From Mucilaginibacter sp. 44-25 (GTDB lineage: Bacteria; Bacteroidota; Bacteroidia; Sphingobacteriales; Sphingobacteriaceae), in assembly GCA_001898335.1 (NCBI GenBank), contig MKTS01000001.1, positions 712,813 to 776,812 of the forward strand: a stretch of DNA of 64,000 nt. Reading direction: 5' to 3'. The number at the start of each line of letters is the position of its first letter. Position 1 is the first letter of the stretch. This document shows, in pieces, positions 1-8,155 of this stretch. The position numbers were made by a program, and so were the translations under genes. The notes below the pieces were generated by a model that had not been told where the DNA came from, ran no database searches, and saw nothing but the letters and a program-made list of their open reading frames with translations.

Positions 1-901
1 GGAATTATACGAGCCTATCCAATATATACTTGCATTAGGTGGAAAGCGAATGCGCCCTGCCCTTTTGTTAATGGCCTGCGATCTGTTTGGGGGCGATGTT
101 AACGAAGCACTCCCCCCTGCCCTTGCTATTGAGGTGTTCCATAACTTCACGCTGATGCATGATGATATTATGGATAATGCACCAAAACGCAGAGGTAAAA
201 CCACTGTTCATGAGAAATGGAACAGCAATGTAGCCATCCTTTCGGGCGATGTAATGCTTATTGAAGGTTATAAGCTGATGATGCAGGTGCGTGAAAATAT
301 TCTACGCACGGTGCTGGATATTTTCAATGATACCGCCGTTGGTGTTTGCGAAGGCCAGCAGTTGGATATGACTTTCGAAACAAAGATCGATATCAGCATA
401 GAGGAATACATTAATATGATTCGCCTGAAAACGGCTGTGGTGTTGGGTGGCGCGCTCAAGATCGGTGCGTTAATAGGGAATGCGGATGTTAGGGATGCGG
501 AACTGCTTTCTGATTTCGGCATTAACTTAGGTATCGCTTTCCAGTTGCAGGATGATATACTGGATGTTTACGGTGACCCGGAGAAATTTGGCAAACAAGT
601 AGGCGGCGACATCATCTCCAACAAAAAGACTTACTTATTGATCAAAGCACTTGAACTGGTTGAAGGAACCGATGCACAGGAGCTTGACCAATGGGTTACT
701 TATAAAACTTTCGATGCCGCAGAAAAAGTTGCTGCAGTTACGGCTATCTACAACAAGGCCAACATCCGCCATTATGCAGAAACCGAAATGCACAGCTATG
801 CAGACAAGGCCTTTTCCGCTTTAGATAAACTGAATCTCCCGGAAGAAAACAAACAATACCTGCGAGATTTTGCGGATGGGTTGTTGGTTAGGGAGTATTG
901 A
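1..901 (+). CDS. Polyprenyl diphosphate synthase, 5' end cut by window
   Basis: Trans-isoprenyl diphosphate synthase, condensing isopentenyl diphosphate with an allylic diphosphate to make the precursor of quinones or carotenoids. The frame is open from base 2, before the first ATG at 50, and the GGKRMRP substrate-binding motif spans that ATG, so the true start lies outside the window. Both aspartate-rich Mg-binding motifs are present (DDIMD near base 160, DDILD near base 555). Phe sits five residues before the first motif, which in this family usually goes with short products (C15-C20); that is inference. The stop is 11 bases before the next gene's ATG. Confidence 0.93.
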   Translation, partial: ELYEPIQYILALGGKRMRPALLLMACDLFGGDVNEALPPALAIEVFHNFTLMHDDIMDNAPKRRGKTTVHEKWNSNVAILSGDVMLIEGYKLMMQVRENILRTVLDIFNDTAVGVCEGQQLDMTFETKIDISIEEYINMIRLKTAVVLGGALKIGALIGNADVRDAELLSDFGINLGIAFQLQDDILDVYGDPEKFGKQVGGDIISNKKTYLLIKALELVEGTDAQELDQWVTYKTFDAAEKVAAVTAIYNKANIRHYAETEMHSYADKAFSALDKLNLPEENKQYLRDFADGLLVREY

Positions 902-912
902 TTATAAACACA

Positions 913-2511
913 ATGAAGAAAAATCTACTTACATGCGTTTTTGCTTTTGGCTTAAGCGCATTTTGTTTTAATGCCGGTGCCCAAACATCCGGCGGTAAAC
1001 TAAAGCCCGAACAAGCTATAATGGATGTTCGCCATTATAATATTGCAGTCAGTTGCAATTTTCAACAAAGATCTATCGATGGTAATACCACTGTTGACGT
1101 GATCATGAAACAGCCAACCAAAACGCTGGTACTTGATTTGCTGGACTCTCTCCATGTAACCGAGGTAGCGGTAAACGGCAAAAAAGAACCGTACGAGCAC
1201 AAAAACGGCTTGATCACCATCAACCTTAATAAAGAACTTCCTGCCGGGAAGGCTGCTATAAAAGTGATTTACAGCGGTAAGCCCCGCATAGCTAAAAGAC
1301 CACCATGGGACGATGGTTTCACCTGGACGCAAGACTCAACCGGTCACCCGTGGCTGGCGGTTACGGCAGAACAAACTGGTGGCAAGATATATTTCCCCTG
1401 CAAAGATCATCCAAGCGATGAGCCTAATGAAGGTGCAGATATGTACATCACCGTACCGTCAGACCTTGTAGTTGCCGGCCCAGGTTTACTTAAAGGTGTA
1501 AGTAAAAAAGGCAATAGTGCTACTTACCACTGGCAAACCAAATATACTATCAATAATTACAGCCTGGTTTTTAACGCCGGCGATTACACAGTTGCGAAAG
1601 GCTCATACAGATCTGTTGCAGGCAATACTATCCCTGTGCAATTCTATGTATTAAAGGAACATGCTATACAGGGTTCTCACCTGGTTGATATGGTTATTAA
1701 AGCTGCGCAGGCTAAAGAAAAATATTTCGGCGAATACCCGTGGGCAAATGAGAAGTTAGGTATAGTAGAAACACCACACCTTGGTATGGAGCACCAGAGC
1801 ATGAACGCTTATGGCAATAAATTCAGGTACACAAAAGTTGGTGGACAGGATTTTGACTGGCTGATGTTCCATGAGTTTGGCCACGAGTGGTGGGGTAATA
1901 AAGTTACCGCCCGCGACTGGGCCGATTACTGGATACATGAAGGGATCGATACTTATGCCGATGCGCTGCCAATATTAGACCTGGAAGGCCGGCAAGCGTA
2001 TATTGATCATTTTAAAAGATCAGCATTTGGTTTTCAAAACAAACAGCCAATAGTACTGGGTAAGGACATCGATGAAGCATCGGCATACAATAGCGACATC
2101 TACGGCAAGGGCGGCTTCTTTATGCATACACTCCACTATGTAATGGGCGACACCTTGTTCTTTAAAACATTAAAAGGCTTGGCTACCGATCCGCAATTCA
2201 CTTACGATCACCAGAACGTAACCGATGATGTGGAACATTACTTCAGCAAAGCGTATGGCCAATCGCTAAAACCTTTGTTTGACATGTACCTGCGCACTAC
2301 AGACAAGCTCGAGATAGATGTAAAAGCCCGTCCCGGCGACAGCTATATTATCAAATTACAAAACATCAATATGGCTCTGCCGGTAGATGTTGTTACTGAT
2401 GAGGGCAAACACCGCCTGATGATTTCGCCGCAAGGCCAAACGGTTAGCAGTAAAACTATACCTGCGATAGATCCTGATAGTTGGTATTTGAAGAAAGTAG
2501 TATTGGAATAA
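913..2511 (+). CDS. Secreted M1 family zinc aminopeptidase
   Basis: Predicted 532-residue exported metallopeptidase that trims N-terminal residues from peptides. An N-terminal signal peptide ends near FNAGAQ. The M1 zinc site is clear: HEFGHEWWGN around residue 320 followed by the third ligand in WIHEGIDTYAD. The upstream exopeptidase motif appears as LGMEHQ, a variant of GAMEN. A TTG at 898 extends the frame by five residues, but ATG 913 begins directly with the MKKNLL signal peptide and is preferred. It is shorter than full-length M1 enzymes of about 850 residues, so the C-terminal helical domain is reduced. Probably cotranscribed with the preceding gene. Confidence 0.92.
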   Translation: MKKNLLTCVFAFGLSAFCFNAGAQTSGGKLKPEQAIMDVRHYNIAVSCNFQQRSIDGNTTVDVIMKQPTKTLVLDLLDSLHVTEVAVNGKKEPYEHKNGLITINLNKELPAGKAAIKVIYSGKPRIAKRPPWDDGFTWTQDSTGHPWLAVTAEQTGGKIYFPCKDHPSDEPNEGADMYITVPSDLVVAGPGLLKGVSKKGNSATYHWQTKYTINNYSLVFNAGDYTVAKGSYRSVAGNTIPVQFYVLKEHAIQGSHLVDMVIKAAQAKEKYFGEYPWANEKLGIVETPHLGMEHQSMNAYGNKFRYTKVGGQDFDWLMFHEFGHEWWGNKVTARDWADYWIHEGIDTYADALPILDLEGRQAYIDHFKRSAFGFQNKQPIVLGKDIDEASAYNSDIYGKGGFFMHTLHYVMGDTLFFKTLKGLATDPQFTYDHQNVTDDVEHYFSKAYGQSLKPLFDMYLRTTDKLEIDVKARPGDSYIIKLQNINMALPVDVVTDEGKHRLMISPQGQTVSSKTIPAIDPDSWYLKKVVLE

Positions 2512-2642
2512 CAACTCATTTTCAGTCTGAGTTTGGTCGAACACAAAAAAAGCCTTTAACAGTCTGACAAGTACATTTACTGTAATCATCCAAATAGCGT
2601 GTAAACAAACTATCTGACTCGTAACTATAATTATTTTCTAAG

Positions 2643-2675
2643 ATTGCCACGTCGCTCTCGTTCCTCGCAATGATA
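2643..2675. repeat. Dispersed intergenic repeat, CTCGCAATG type
   Basis: Non-coding segment running from ATTGCCACG to CTCGCAATGAT, placed between the M1 peptidase and the rpmA terminator. Similar word pairs (ATTGCCA..., CTCGCAA) recur near 40915-40955 and 54563-54597, each time between genes. It looks like a degenerate copy of a dispersed chromosomal repeat; function unknown. Confidence 0.45.
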
Positions 2676-2678
2676 ACA

Positions 2679-2710
2679 AAAAGCCCCGATCAAATTTGAC
2701 CGGGGCTTTT
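2679..2710. terminator. Bidirectional intrinsic terminator
   Basis: Stem AAAAGCCCCG pairs with CGGGGCTTTT around a self-complementary centre (TCAAATTTGA), with T-runs leaving on both strands. It lies between the converging M1 peptidase and rpmA, so it can end both transcripts. Confidence 0.85.
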
Positions 2711-2730
2711 CTTTATCTGTAAGTTGAAGA

Positions 2731-3129
2731 TTACTCTGCGGTTACTTCTTCAGCAGTGTCAGCAGCTTCTTCTTTTTTTGCTTTTGGAGCAACAGCTTTT
2801 TTAGCCTTTGGAGCTTCTTCAACCGCTGGTGCTTCAACTGCTTTAGGAGCAGCTACTTCAGCAACTGGTGCTTCTTCTAAAGGAAGTACTGATACGTATG
2901 AACGGTTATCAGCTTTCTTTTTGAATACAACTTTACCGTCAATAAGAGCGAATAAAGTGTGGTCTTTACCGATACCTACGTTAAGGCCCGGGTTGTGTTG
3001 GGTACCACGCTGGCGAACAATGATGTTACCTGCAATAGCTGGCTGACCACCAAAAATTTTGATACCTAAACGTTTGCTATGCGATTCGCGGCCGTTTCGT
3101 GAACTACCGGCCCCTTTTTTGTGTGCCAT
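2731..3129 (-). CDS. rpmA: 50S ribosomal protein L27 with long acidic/Ala-rich tail
   Basis: Large-subunit ribosomal protein L27, near the peptidyl transferase centre. The N terminus [16 protein letters not shown] is the canonical mature form, without the cleaved leader found in Firmicutes. The conserved L27 core ends at about residue 85. A further 45 or so residues are rich in Ala, Glu, Lys and Pro and low in complexity, making 132 residues against the usual 85-90. It follows rplU by 46 bases in the usual rplU-rpmA operon, and the terminator at 2679-2710 closes the unit. Confidence 0.97.
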   Translation of the reverse strand: MAHKKGAGSSRNGRESHSKRLGIKIFGGQPAIAGNIIVRQRGTQHNPGLNVGIGKDHTLFALIDGKVVFKKKADNRSYVSVLPLEEAPVAEVAAPKAVEAPAVEEAPKAKKAVAPKAKKEEAADTAEEVTAE

Positions 3130-3175
3130 TTCTTGATATTTTTAACAGGAAAGTTCCTGCAAGTTTAAAATCTAA

Positions 3176-3484
3176 TTATAAAGTGATACCAGTGATCTCG
3201 ATCTTGGTGAATTGCTGACGGTGACCGTTTTTCTTTTTGTAACCTTTTCTTCTTTTCTTTTTGAAGACGATTACTTTATCACCTTTTAAATGAGACACGA
3301 TCTTAGCTGATACTTTAGCGCCTTTTAAATCAGAACCTAATTTGAAAGAACCTTCGTTTTCTGCTAACAACACGTTGTCAAATTCAATATTAGCGCCTTC
3401 ATCTCCCTGTAAGCGGTGTACAAAGATCTGCTGGTCTTTTGCAACTTTAAACTGTTGCCCGGCTATACTTACTATTGCGTACAT
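3176..3484 (-). CDS. rplU: 50S ribosomal protein L21
   Basis: Large-subunit ribosomal protein L21, 102 residues, normal length for the family. MYAIVSIAGQQFKVAKDQ at the N terminus and the basic KKKRRKGYKKKNGHRQQFT segment near the C terminus are typical rRNA-binding features. First gene of the rplU-rpmA operon; a Bacteroidota-type promoter lies 34 bases upstream of the start. Confidence 0.97.
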   Translation of the reverse strand: MYAIVSIAGQQFKVAKDQQIFVHRLQGDEGANIEFDNVLLAENEGSFKLGSDLKGAKVSAKIVSHLKGDKVIVFKKKRRKGYKKKNGHRQQFTKIEITGITL

Positions 3485-3517
3485 TGTTGGTTAATTATTA
3501 TTTTAAATTTTGAGGTG

Positions 3518-3548
3518 CAAATATATAGATTAATATTTTAAATAGCAA
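3518..3548 (-). promoter_or_regulatory. Predicted rplU promoter
   Basis: On the minus strand a perfect -7 box TATATTTG (3518-3525) follows a TTG -33 element (3546-3548) by 20 bases, matching the Bacteroidota consensus TTTG/TAnnTTTG. Predicted transcription start is roughly 28 bases before the rplU ATG. Confidence 0.6.
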
Positions 3549-3565
3549 TGCGAGGCTAATTAAAC

Positions 3566-4072
3566 TTATTTATTAATACTTCTTAGCCTTGCTTCATTGT
3601 CATCGAGTTTACTCTGTATCTCCTTTATCAGCCTTTGGTTGGCATCAATAAGCTTATCGTTACCTTGGTAAGCATCGTCAAAAACAACGCGTTTAGTTTT
3701 ACGCTTATATTTAAATTCGATGATATAACGCATGGAACGTGTTTTAGCATCCTGCTTGGTTTCATTTGATGGAAAATCCCAAAAACCTAATTCTGCCGCT
3801 TTACGATGAAGATAAAGCAAATCGTCTTTGCTTAGCTTCATATGCATTCTCACTAATGAGTCCTGTCGGTTTACAAACTGATAATCGCCTGTAATAGAAT
3901 TATATTTATTCAAAAGGCTATCATTATAACCATACTCCAGTTTCAGTCCTTCAAATTCTGAAAACTTATATGGCGCGTTCTTAACCATCATTCCATAGTA
4001 ATACACGCAATAAAGCATAAACGGCACTGCAACACTCAGGATAAGGAATATCTTCTTAGCTTTATTAGACAT
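3566..4072 (-). CDS. Uncharacterised membrane-anchored protein
   Basis: I do not recognise the family. The 168-residue product has one N-terminal hydrophobic segment (about residues 8-28, starting KIFLILSVAVPF) and a mostly polar remainder likely to face the periplasm, with mixed Lys/Arg and Asp/Glu content and a helical C terminus. No cysteine pair, enzyme motif or lipobox is visible. It lies between the symporter gene (35 bases upstream) and rplU on the same strand and may be cotranscribed with the symporter. Confidence 0.7.
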   Translation of the reverse strand: MSNKAKKIFLILSVAVPFMLYCVYYYGMMVKNAPYKFSEFEGLKLEYGYNDSLLNKYNSITGDYQFVNRQDSLVRMHMKLSKDDLLYLHRKAAELGFWDFPSNETKQDAKTRSMRYIIEFKYKRKTKRVVFDDAYQGNDKLIDANQRLIKEIQSKLDDNEARLRSINK

Positions 4073-4107
4073 CTTTTATATAATTATCGAATTTTTGATT
4101 TATTGAA

Positions 4108-5505
4108 TTACAGTTCAACATTTCCTTCAGCTTGCGGGCCAAGCTCTCCCTCCCACTTACTTACAACCGCAGTAGCCATAGCGTTACCTAAAACGTTGGT
4201 TGCAGAACGCCCCATATCCAAAAGCGGGTCGATACCGATCAATAGCGCCAGGCCGGCTTCTGGAATATTGAACATAGCTACGGTACCTGCAATAACAACC
4301 AGTGAGGCGCGCGGCACACCGGCTATACCTTTACTGGTAAGCATAAGTACCAACAGCATTGATAATTGCTGTTGAAATGAAAGATGGATGTTATAAGATT
4401 GCGCAAGAAAAAGCGACGCAAAAGTCATGTACATCATGGATCCATCAAGGTTAAACGAGTATCCCAATGGCAGTACGAAACTTACAATTTTATCTTTGCA
4501 GCCAAAGCGCTCAAGCTCTAACAATACTTTGGGATAAGCAGCCTCACTGGTGGAGGTACTAAAGGCAATAAGTATAGCATCTTTTATCCTGCTGATAAGG
4601 TTGAATACCCTACCTTTTAAAACAACAAATCCGGCCAATACGATCACCAACCATAATAACAGCAACGAGAAATAGAATTCGCCGATAAAAATTGCATAAG
4701 TGGACAAGATGCCCAGCCCCTGTTTAGCTATGATGGCAGTAATGGCACCAAAAACCGCCAAAGGTGCCAGTTGCATAACATAACCGGTTATCTTCAATAT
4801 CACATGCGCAATAGCATCCAATGCCTTTACTACCACATCACCCTTTTCACCAATGGCAGCCGTAGCTACCCCAAAGAACAGCGCGAATACCACTATCTGC
4901 AATATCTCATTATTGGCCATAGCCTCAACAAAACTTTTGGGGAAAACGTGGCCAATAAAATCACGCAGTGACAAGGCAGTTTTTTGTATCCCGGTAGACA
5001 GGTGGCTATCAGGTAATGGCAAATGCATAGCCTCGCCCGGGCGGAAGAAGTTTACCAGCATCATACCTAAAAGTAATGATACCAGTGTGGCACTTAAAAA
5101 CCATAAAAGAGTCTTACCACCTATCCTGCCCACAGCTTTAATATCGCCAACTTTAGCAACTCCCACCACCAGGGTAGTAAATACCAAGGGTGCTACGATC
5201 ATTTTTATCAACCGCAGAAAGACATCGCTAAGAATAGTAAATACTTCCAGTTTATCTTCCCGCACTTTATCGGCATCCTTACGGATAGTGGCTTGTGCGG
5301 CACGTTCTTTCTTTAATGCTTTAAAATTTGCAGTGGAAGTATCTTTGGCAACAGCTATTTGCTCATCCAATGTTTTTATATTTACCTCAGCAGCGCTTAT
5401 CCTGGTATTAATGTTGTTAATAACGGTAGCATTATAAGTATAGCCGGCTATAATGCCCAGCACCAAAGCTATAAAAATGTATAGGGTGAGTTTGCTCTTC
5501 TGCAT
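4108..5505 (-). CDS. Dicarboxylate/amino acid:cation symporter (DAACS)
   Basis: Inner-membrane Na+ or H+-coupled uptake of C4-dicarboxylates, glutamate or aspartate. Family marks are the serine-rich hairpin (AFSTSTSEAAYP), the NLDGS form of the TM7 NMDGT motif, the second re-entrant loop (SKGIAGVPRAS) and the TM8 DMGRSATNVLGN motif. At 465 residues it is longer than typical GltP because a charged, coiled-coil-like stretch of about 50 residues (roughly 30-80) is inserted between TM1 and TM2. Substrate cannot be fixed from sequence. Starts 47 bases from the divergent gene at 5553. Confidence 0.93.
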   Translation of the reverse strand: MQKSKLTLYIFIALVLGIIAGYTYNATVINNINTRISAAEVNIKTLDEQIAVAKDTSTANFKALKKERAAQATIRKDADKVREDKLEVFTILSDVFLRLIKMIVAPLVFTTLVVGVAKVGDIKAVGRIGGKTLLWFLSATLVSLLLGMMLVNFFRPGEAMHLPLPDSHLSTGIQKTALSLRDFIGHVFPKSFVEAMANNEILQIVVFALFFGVATAAIGEKGDVVVKALDAIAHVILKITGYVMQLAPLAVFGAITAIIAKQGLGILSTYAIFIGEFYFSLLLLWLVIVLAGFVVLKGRVFNLISRIKDAILIAFSTSTSEAAYPKVLLELERFGCKDKIVSFVLPLGYSFNLDGSMMYMTFASLFLAQSYNIHLSFQQQLSMLLVLMLTSKGIAGVPRASLVVIAGTVAMFNIPEAGLALLIGIDPLLDMGRSATNVLGNAMATAVVSKWEGELGPQAEGNVEL

Positions 5506-5552
5506 TTGATAATTGTGCGCAAAAATAGGAAAATAAAGCTTAAGGTTAAGGA

Positions 5553-6080
5553 ATGAGTATTACTACATACGGATTACAGCAGATAAAGAAAGAATTACAA
5601 CACCTCCCCGCAGAACAATTAGCGGAATTATGTTTACGCCTTACCCGCTACAAAAAGGAAAACAAGGAGCTATTGGCTTACCTGCTTTTTGACGCACACA
5701 ATGAACAGGATTTTATTGAAAATGTAAAAGCAGAGGCCGGTTTTATGTTTAGCCAATTGCCTGTACAACCTTATTTCACAGCCAAAGGCCTGCGCAAGAT
5801 CTTAAAAATGCTTACCAAATACATCAAATTTATCGGTAACAAAACTGCTGAGGTTGAATTGCTTTTAAATTTTTGCAAAAATTATATGCAGTATGTCGTT
5901 AAGCAAACTTCGCACAAACCCATCAGGTTAATTTTAACACGTCAAATAGACAAGATAAAAACATTGCTAAGCAAACTACACGAAGATCTGCAGTATGATT
6001 ACGTGAACGACTATGAGCAATTGATTGCCGATGCGGATGGCAAATACGCATGGTTCAGCAAAAAAATTTACGAGTTGTAA
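5553..6080 (+). CDS. Uncharacterised soluble helical protein
   Basis: Not recognised. The 175-residue product has no signal peptide or membrane segment, is rich in Leu and Lys, and appears almost wholly alpha-helical, with a Tyr-rich C terminus (ADGKYAWFSKKIYEL). It is divergent from the symporter and ends 6 bases before the ECF sigma factor frame, so it may be the first gene of a run through 7718. No catalytic or nucleic-acid-binding motif is evident. Confidence 0.72.
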   Translation: MSITTYGLQQIKKELQHLPAEQLAELCLRLTRYKKENKELLAYLLFDAHNEQDFIENVKAEAGFMFSQLPVQPYFTAKGLRKILKMLTKYIKFIGNKTAEVELLLNFCKNYMQYVVKQTSHKPIRLILTRQIDKIKTLLSKLHEDLQYDYVNDYEQLIADADGKYAWFSKKIYEL

Positions 6081-6086
6081 CTTTTA

Positions 6087-6626
6087 GTGCTTTACTTTGT
6101 CAAACCATTAAAAACTAACCAGCAGGTGGCAGAAAACAACGAAGAAGCTTTCAGGCGAATATATGAAGCCAATTCAAAAAAGATCTTCCATTTATGCTAT
6201 GGATACACGGGCGATGATGATGCCGCGAATGATCTGTTGCAGGAAACTTTTCTGAAAGTTTGGCAAAATCTGCACAAATTTCGCAACCAGGCATTGATCT
6301 CAACCTGGATATATCGTATAGCTGTAAACACCTGTTTAACCTATTTAAGATCAGAGAAACGCCAGGCTAAAGACGAAATAACCCCTCAGCTTGCTGAAAC
6401 TAAACGGGAGGAATTTTCGGAAAAAAATGAGCAGGTTGCTTTGCTTTACAAGTGTATCTCTAAGCTGGAAGAATCAGAAAGAATTATTATTACGCTGGTG
6501 CTTGATGAAGTGCCATATCCCGAAATTGCCGATGTTTCGGGCATATCAGAGGGAAATTTGAGAGTGAAGATTCACCGTATTAAACAAAAACTGACAGAGT
6601 TATATAATCATTATGAAAGACTTTGA
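6087..6626 (+). CDS. ECF RNA polymerase sigma factor
   Basis: Group 4 sigma-70 factor. Region 2 spans EAFRRIYEANSKKIFHLCY through STWIYRIAVNTCLTYLR, including the LLQETFLKVW helix; region 4 is an HTH (PYPEIADVSGISEGNLRVKI). The start is uncertain: GTG at 6087 follows the previous stop by 6 bases, whereas GTG at 6126 would begin VAENNEEAFRR and give 166 residues, closer to minimal ECF proteins. The last 14 bases overlap the next gene, which encodes a membrane protein and is the natural candidate for its anti-sigma partner. Confidence 0.92.
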   Translation: MLYFVKPLKTNQQVAENNEEAFRRIYEANSKKIFHLCYGYTGDDDAANDLLQETFLKVWQNLHKFRNQALISTWIYRIAVNTCLTYLRSEKRQAKDEITPQLAETKREEFSEKNEQVALLYKCISKLEESERIIITLVLDEVPYPEIADVSGISEGNLRVKIHRIKQKLTELYNHYERL

Positions 6627-7203
6627 TCACTTAATGTCGGTTTGGCAAGCACAGCCGCCCAAAGAGCACCTTTCTGTTGATGAGGTAGTTAAACAGGTTA
6701 AGAAGGGCATCCGTGCGTTCACTACACGCCTGTATTGGGGTATTGTGGCGATGATAGGTACTGTAGCGGGTGCTTTTATTCTCATGTTTTTTATGGCATT
6801 TAAATCTCCCGCTACCACAATAGGCATATTGATCATATTGGTAGCAATGGCTATGTACTTATATATTATGGTGAGGCATTACCATATGCTTAATAAACAT
6901 GACCTTACTCAAAACCCAACTGATTACCTCGACAGCCTTAAACAATATCAAAAAGACCGTTCGCGTACAGTGAGCTGGTTCTATTATATATATATATTGT
7001 TATTAAGCGCCGGGCTGGCCATGTATTTTGTTGAAGTGTTGGAAACAGCATCAGTCGGCTTTAAGATAACTACTTATAGCCTAACTGCTATATGGTTCCT
7101 TTTCACTACGTTCTACATAAAACCGCGAATGTTAAAAAATGAGGAAGAAAAACTCAATCTGATGATTGACAGGTTGGAACGACTGCAGCAACAATTTGAT
7201 TGA
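6613..7203 (+). CDS. Membrane protein, candidate anti-sigma partner
   Basis: A 196-residue protein with a soluble N terminus of about 40 residues (MKDFDHLMSVWQAQ...), then two closely spaced hydrophobic segments, a polar linker and two more, ending in a charged coiled-coil-like tail. It overlaps the sigma gene by 14 bases, implying translational coupling. No zinc-binding anti-sigma motif (HxxxCxxC) is present, so assignment as an anti-sigma factor is inference from position and topology only. Confidence 0.8.
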   Translation: MKDFDHLMSVWQAQPPKEHLSVDEVVKQVKKGIRAFTTRLYWGIVAMIGTVAGAFILMFFMAFKSPATTIGILIILVAMAMYLYIMVRHYHMLNKHDLTQNPTDYLDSLKQYQKDRSRTVSWFYYIYILLLSAGLAMYFVEVLETASVGFKITTYSLTAIWFLFTTFYIKPRMLKNEEEKLNLMIDRLERLQQQFD

Positions 7204-7718
7204 TGGCCGTTACACTAAAGTGGGTTGCATTAACCGAAGCAGAACAATTGCTTGCTCTTAGGCAGCAAACCTTTTTTGATGCTTTTGCTGCACAAAACGA
7301 TCCGGCGCATATGCAGGCTCACGCGGAAAAGGCTTTCACTATTGAGAACACCATTGCCGAACTTTCAAACCCCGAATCTGAGATCTACTTTGCGTTGGTA
7401 GATAACGAGGTTGCAGGTTACATTAAACTAAACTTTAACGATGCCCAAACAGAGCCTCAAGGCTCAGAGGCTTTAGAACTGGAACGCATTTATGTACTGG
7501 AGAAATTCCAGGGGCAAAAAATTGGTAAATACTTGATGGACTATGCCATTAACAAAGCCATCGAAACCAACAAAAAATATATTTGGTTAGGCGTTTGGGA
7601 GCATAACCAAAAGGCGCTTGCCTTTTACCACAGCAAAGGGTTTGTGGTATTTGGTAGCCATCCTTTTAAGCTTGGTACTGATAACCAGAACGACCTTTTA
7701 ATGAAGAAGCTGCTATAA
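7203..7718 (+). CDS. GNAT family N-acetyltransferase
   Basis: Acetyl-CoA-dependent N-acetyltransferase of 171 residues. The strand ELERIYVLEKFQGQKIGKYL contains the acetyl-CoA pyrophosphate-binding motif A (Q/RxxGxG/K form), and the C-terminal YIWLGVWEHNQKALAFYHSKGF segment is the usual GNAT end motif. Its ATG overlaps the preceding stop (TGATG), so it is coupled to the membrane gene. The substrate is unknown. The 3' end overlaps the convergent GIY-YIG gene by 53 bases. Confidence 0.9.
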   Translation: MAVTLKWVALTEAEQLLALRQQTFFDAFAAQNDPAHMQAHAEKAFTIENTIAELSNPESEIYFALVDNEVAGYIKLNFNDAQTEPQGSEALELERIYVLEKFQGQKIGKYLMDYAINKAIETNKKYIWLGVWEHNQKALAFYHSKGFVVFGSHPFKLGTDNQNDLLMKKLL

Positions 7719-8070
7719 AAGAAGTATTCAACAAAGTGGTATTCTTTCTGATATAAGCCGCAGGCCTTATTCTTTGTGCACTTTCATATTTAAGTCCTGC
7801 TGTAAGATCAATCCAGTCTGTATTTACAGCACGTATCATTTTTTCTTTTTGCGGGCGTGTATAGGTACTTACGGTTTTAAAACGTTCCAAGGCTTGTTCT
7901 TCCGTATTGATCTCTTCGAAATATACTAATCTATTTAGCTGTTGTGCGCTATCAAAAAATAAGGTAGGCATATCACTATAAAACTTAATGGTCTTTAAAA
8001 GATCTGTGCACATTCCCACATGTAAATTCTTACGATTTCTGTCTGTTATGATATATACGAACCTCTTCAT
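7666..8070 (-). CDS. GIY-YIG domain protein with degraded catalytic motif
   Basis: Related to small UPF0213/YhbQ-like GIY-YIG proteins: the N-terminal strand MKRFVYIITD, the helix EEINTEEQALERFK and the NTDWIDL ending correspond to family landmarks. The signature residues are altered: GIY reads VYI, YIG reads HVG, and the usual catalytic Arg after the DL motif is missing (DLLKTIKFY). Nuclease activity is therefore doubtful. The gene diverges from the LexA-like regulator at 8156 and its 3' end runs 53 bases into the GNAT gene on the opposite strand. Confidence 0.8.
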   Translation of the reverse strand: MKRFVYIITDRNRKNLHVGMCTDLLKTIKFYSDMPTLFFDSAQQLNRLVYFEEINTEEQALERFKTVSTYTRPQKEKMIRAVNTDWIDLTAGLKYESAQRIRPAAYIRKNTTLLNTSFIAASSLKGRSGYQYQA

Positions 8071-8082
8071 TTGATAAAAAAA

Positions 8083-8113
8083 TTTGCTGTTTGAAATTTA
8101 ATTGCTAACTTTA
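8083..8113 (+). promoter_or_regulatory. Predicted promoter of the XRE-S24 regulator
   Basis: A TTTG box (8083-8086) and TAACTTTA (8106-8113; 7 of 8 matches to TAnnTTTG) are separated by 19 bases, ideal for Bacteroidota promoters. The -7 box overlaps an AATTGCTAA half-site, which suggests autorepression. Confidence 0.5.
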
Positions 8114-8145
8114 TGAGCATAAAATTACTAAACATTTTAGCAATT
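8100..8145. promoter_or_regulatory. Candidate operator of the XRE-S24 regulator
   Basis: Three half-sites: AATTGCTAA (8100-8108), AATTACTAA (8123-8131) and TTAGCAATT (8137-8145). The last two form a 9-5-9 inverted repeat with one mismatch, and the first is its direct copy 23 bases upstream. The array fills the gap between the divergent genes and covers the predicted -7 box and the start-site region. Confidence 0.55.
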
Positions 8146-8155
8146 CCAAATTTTT

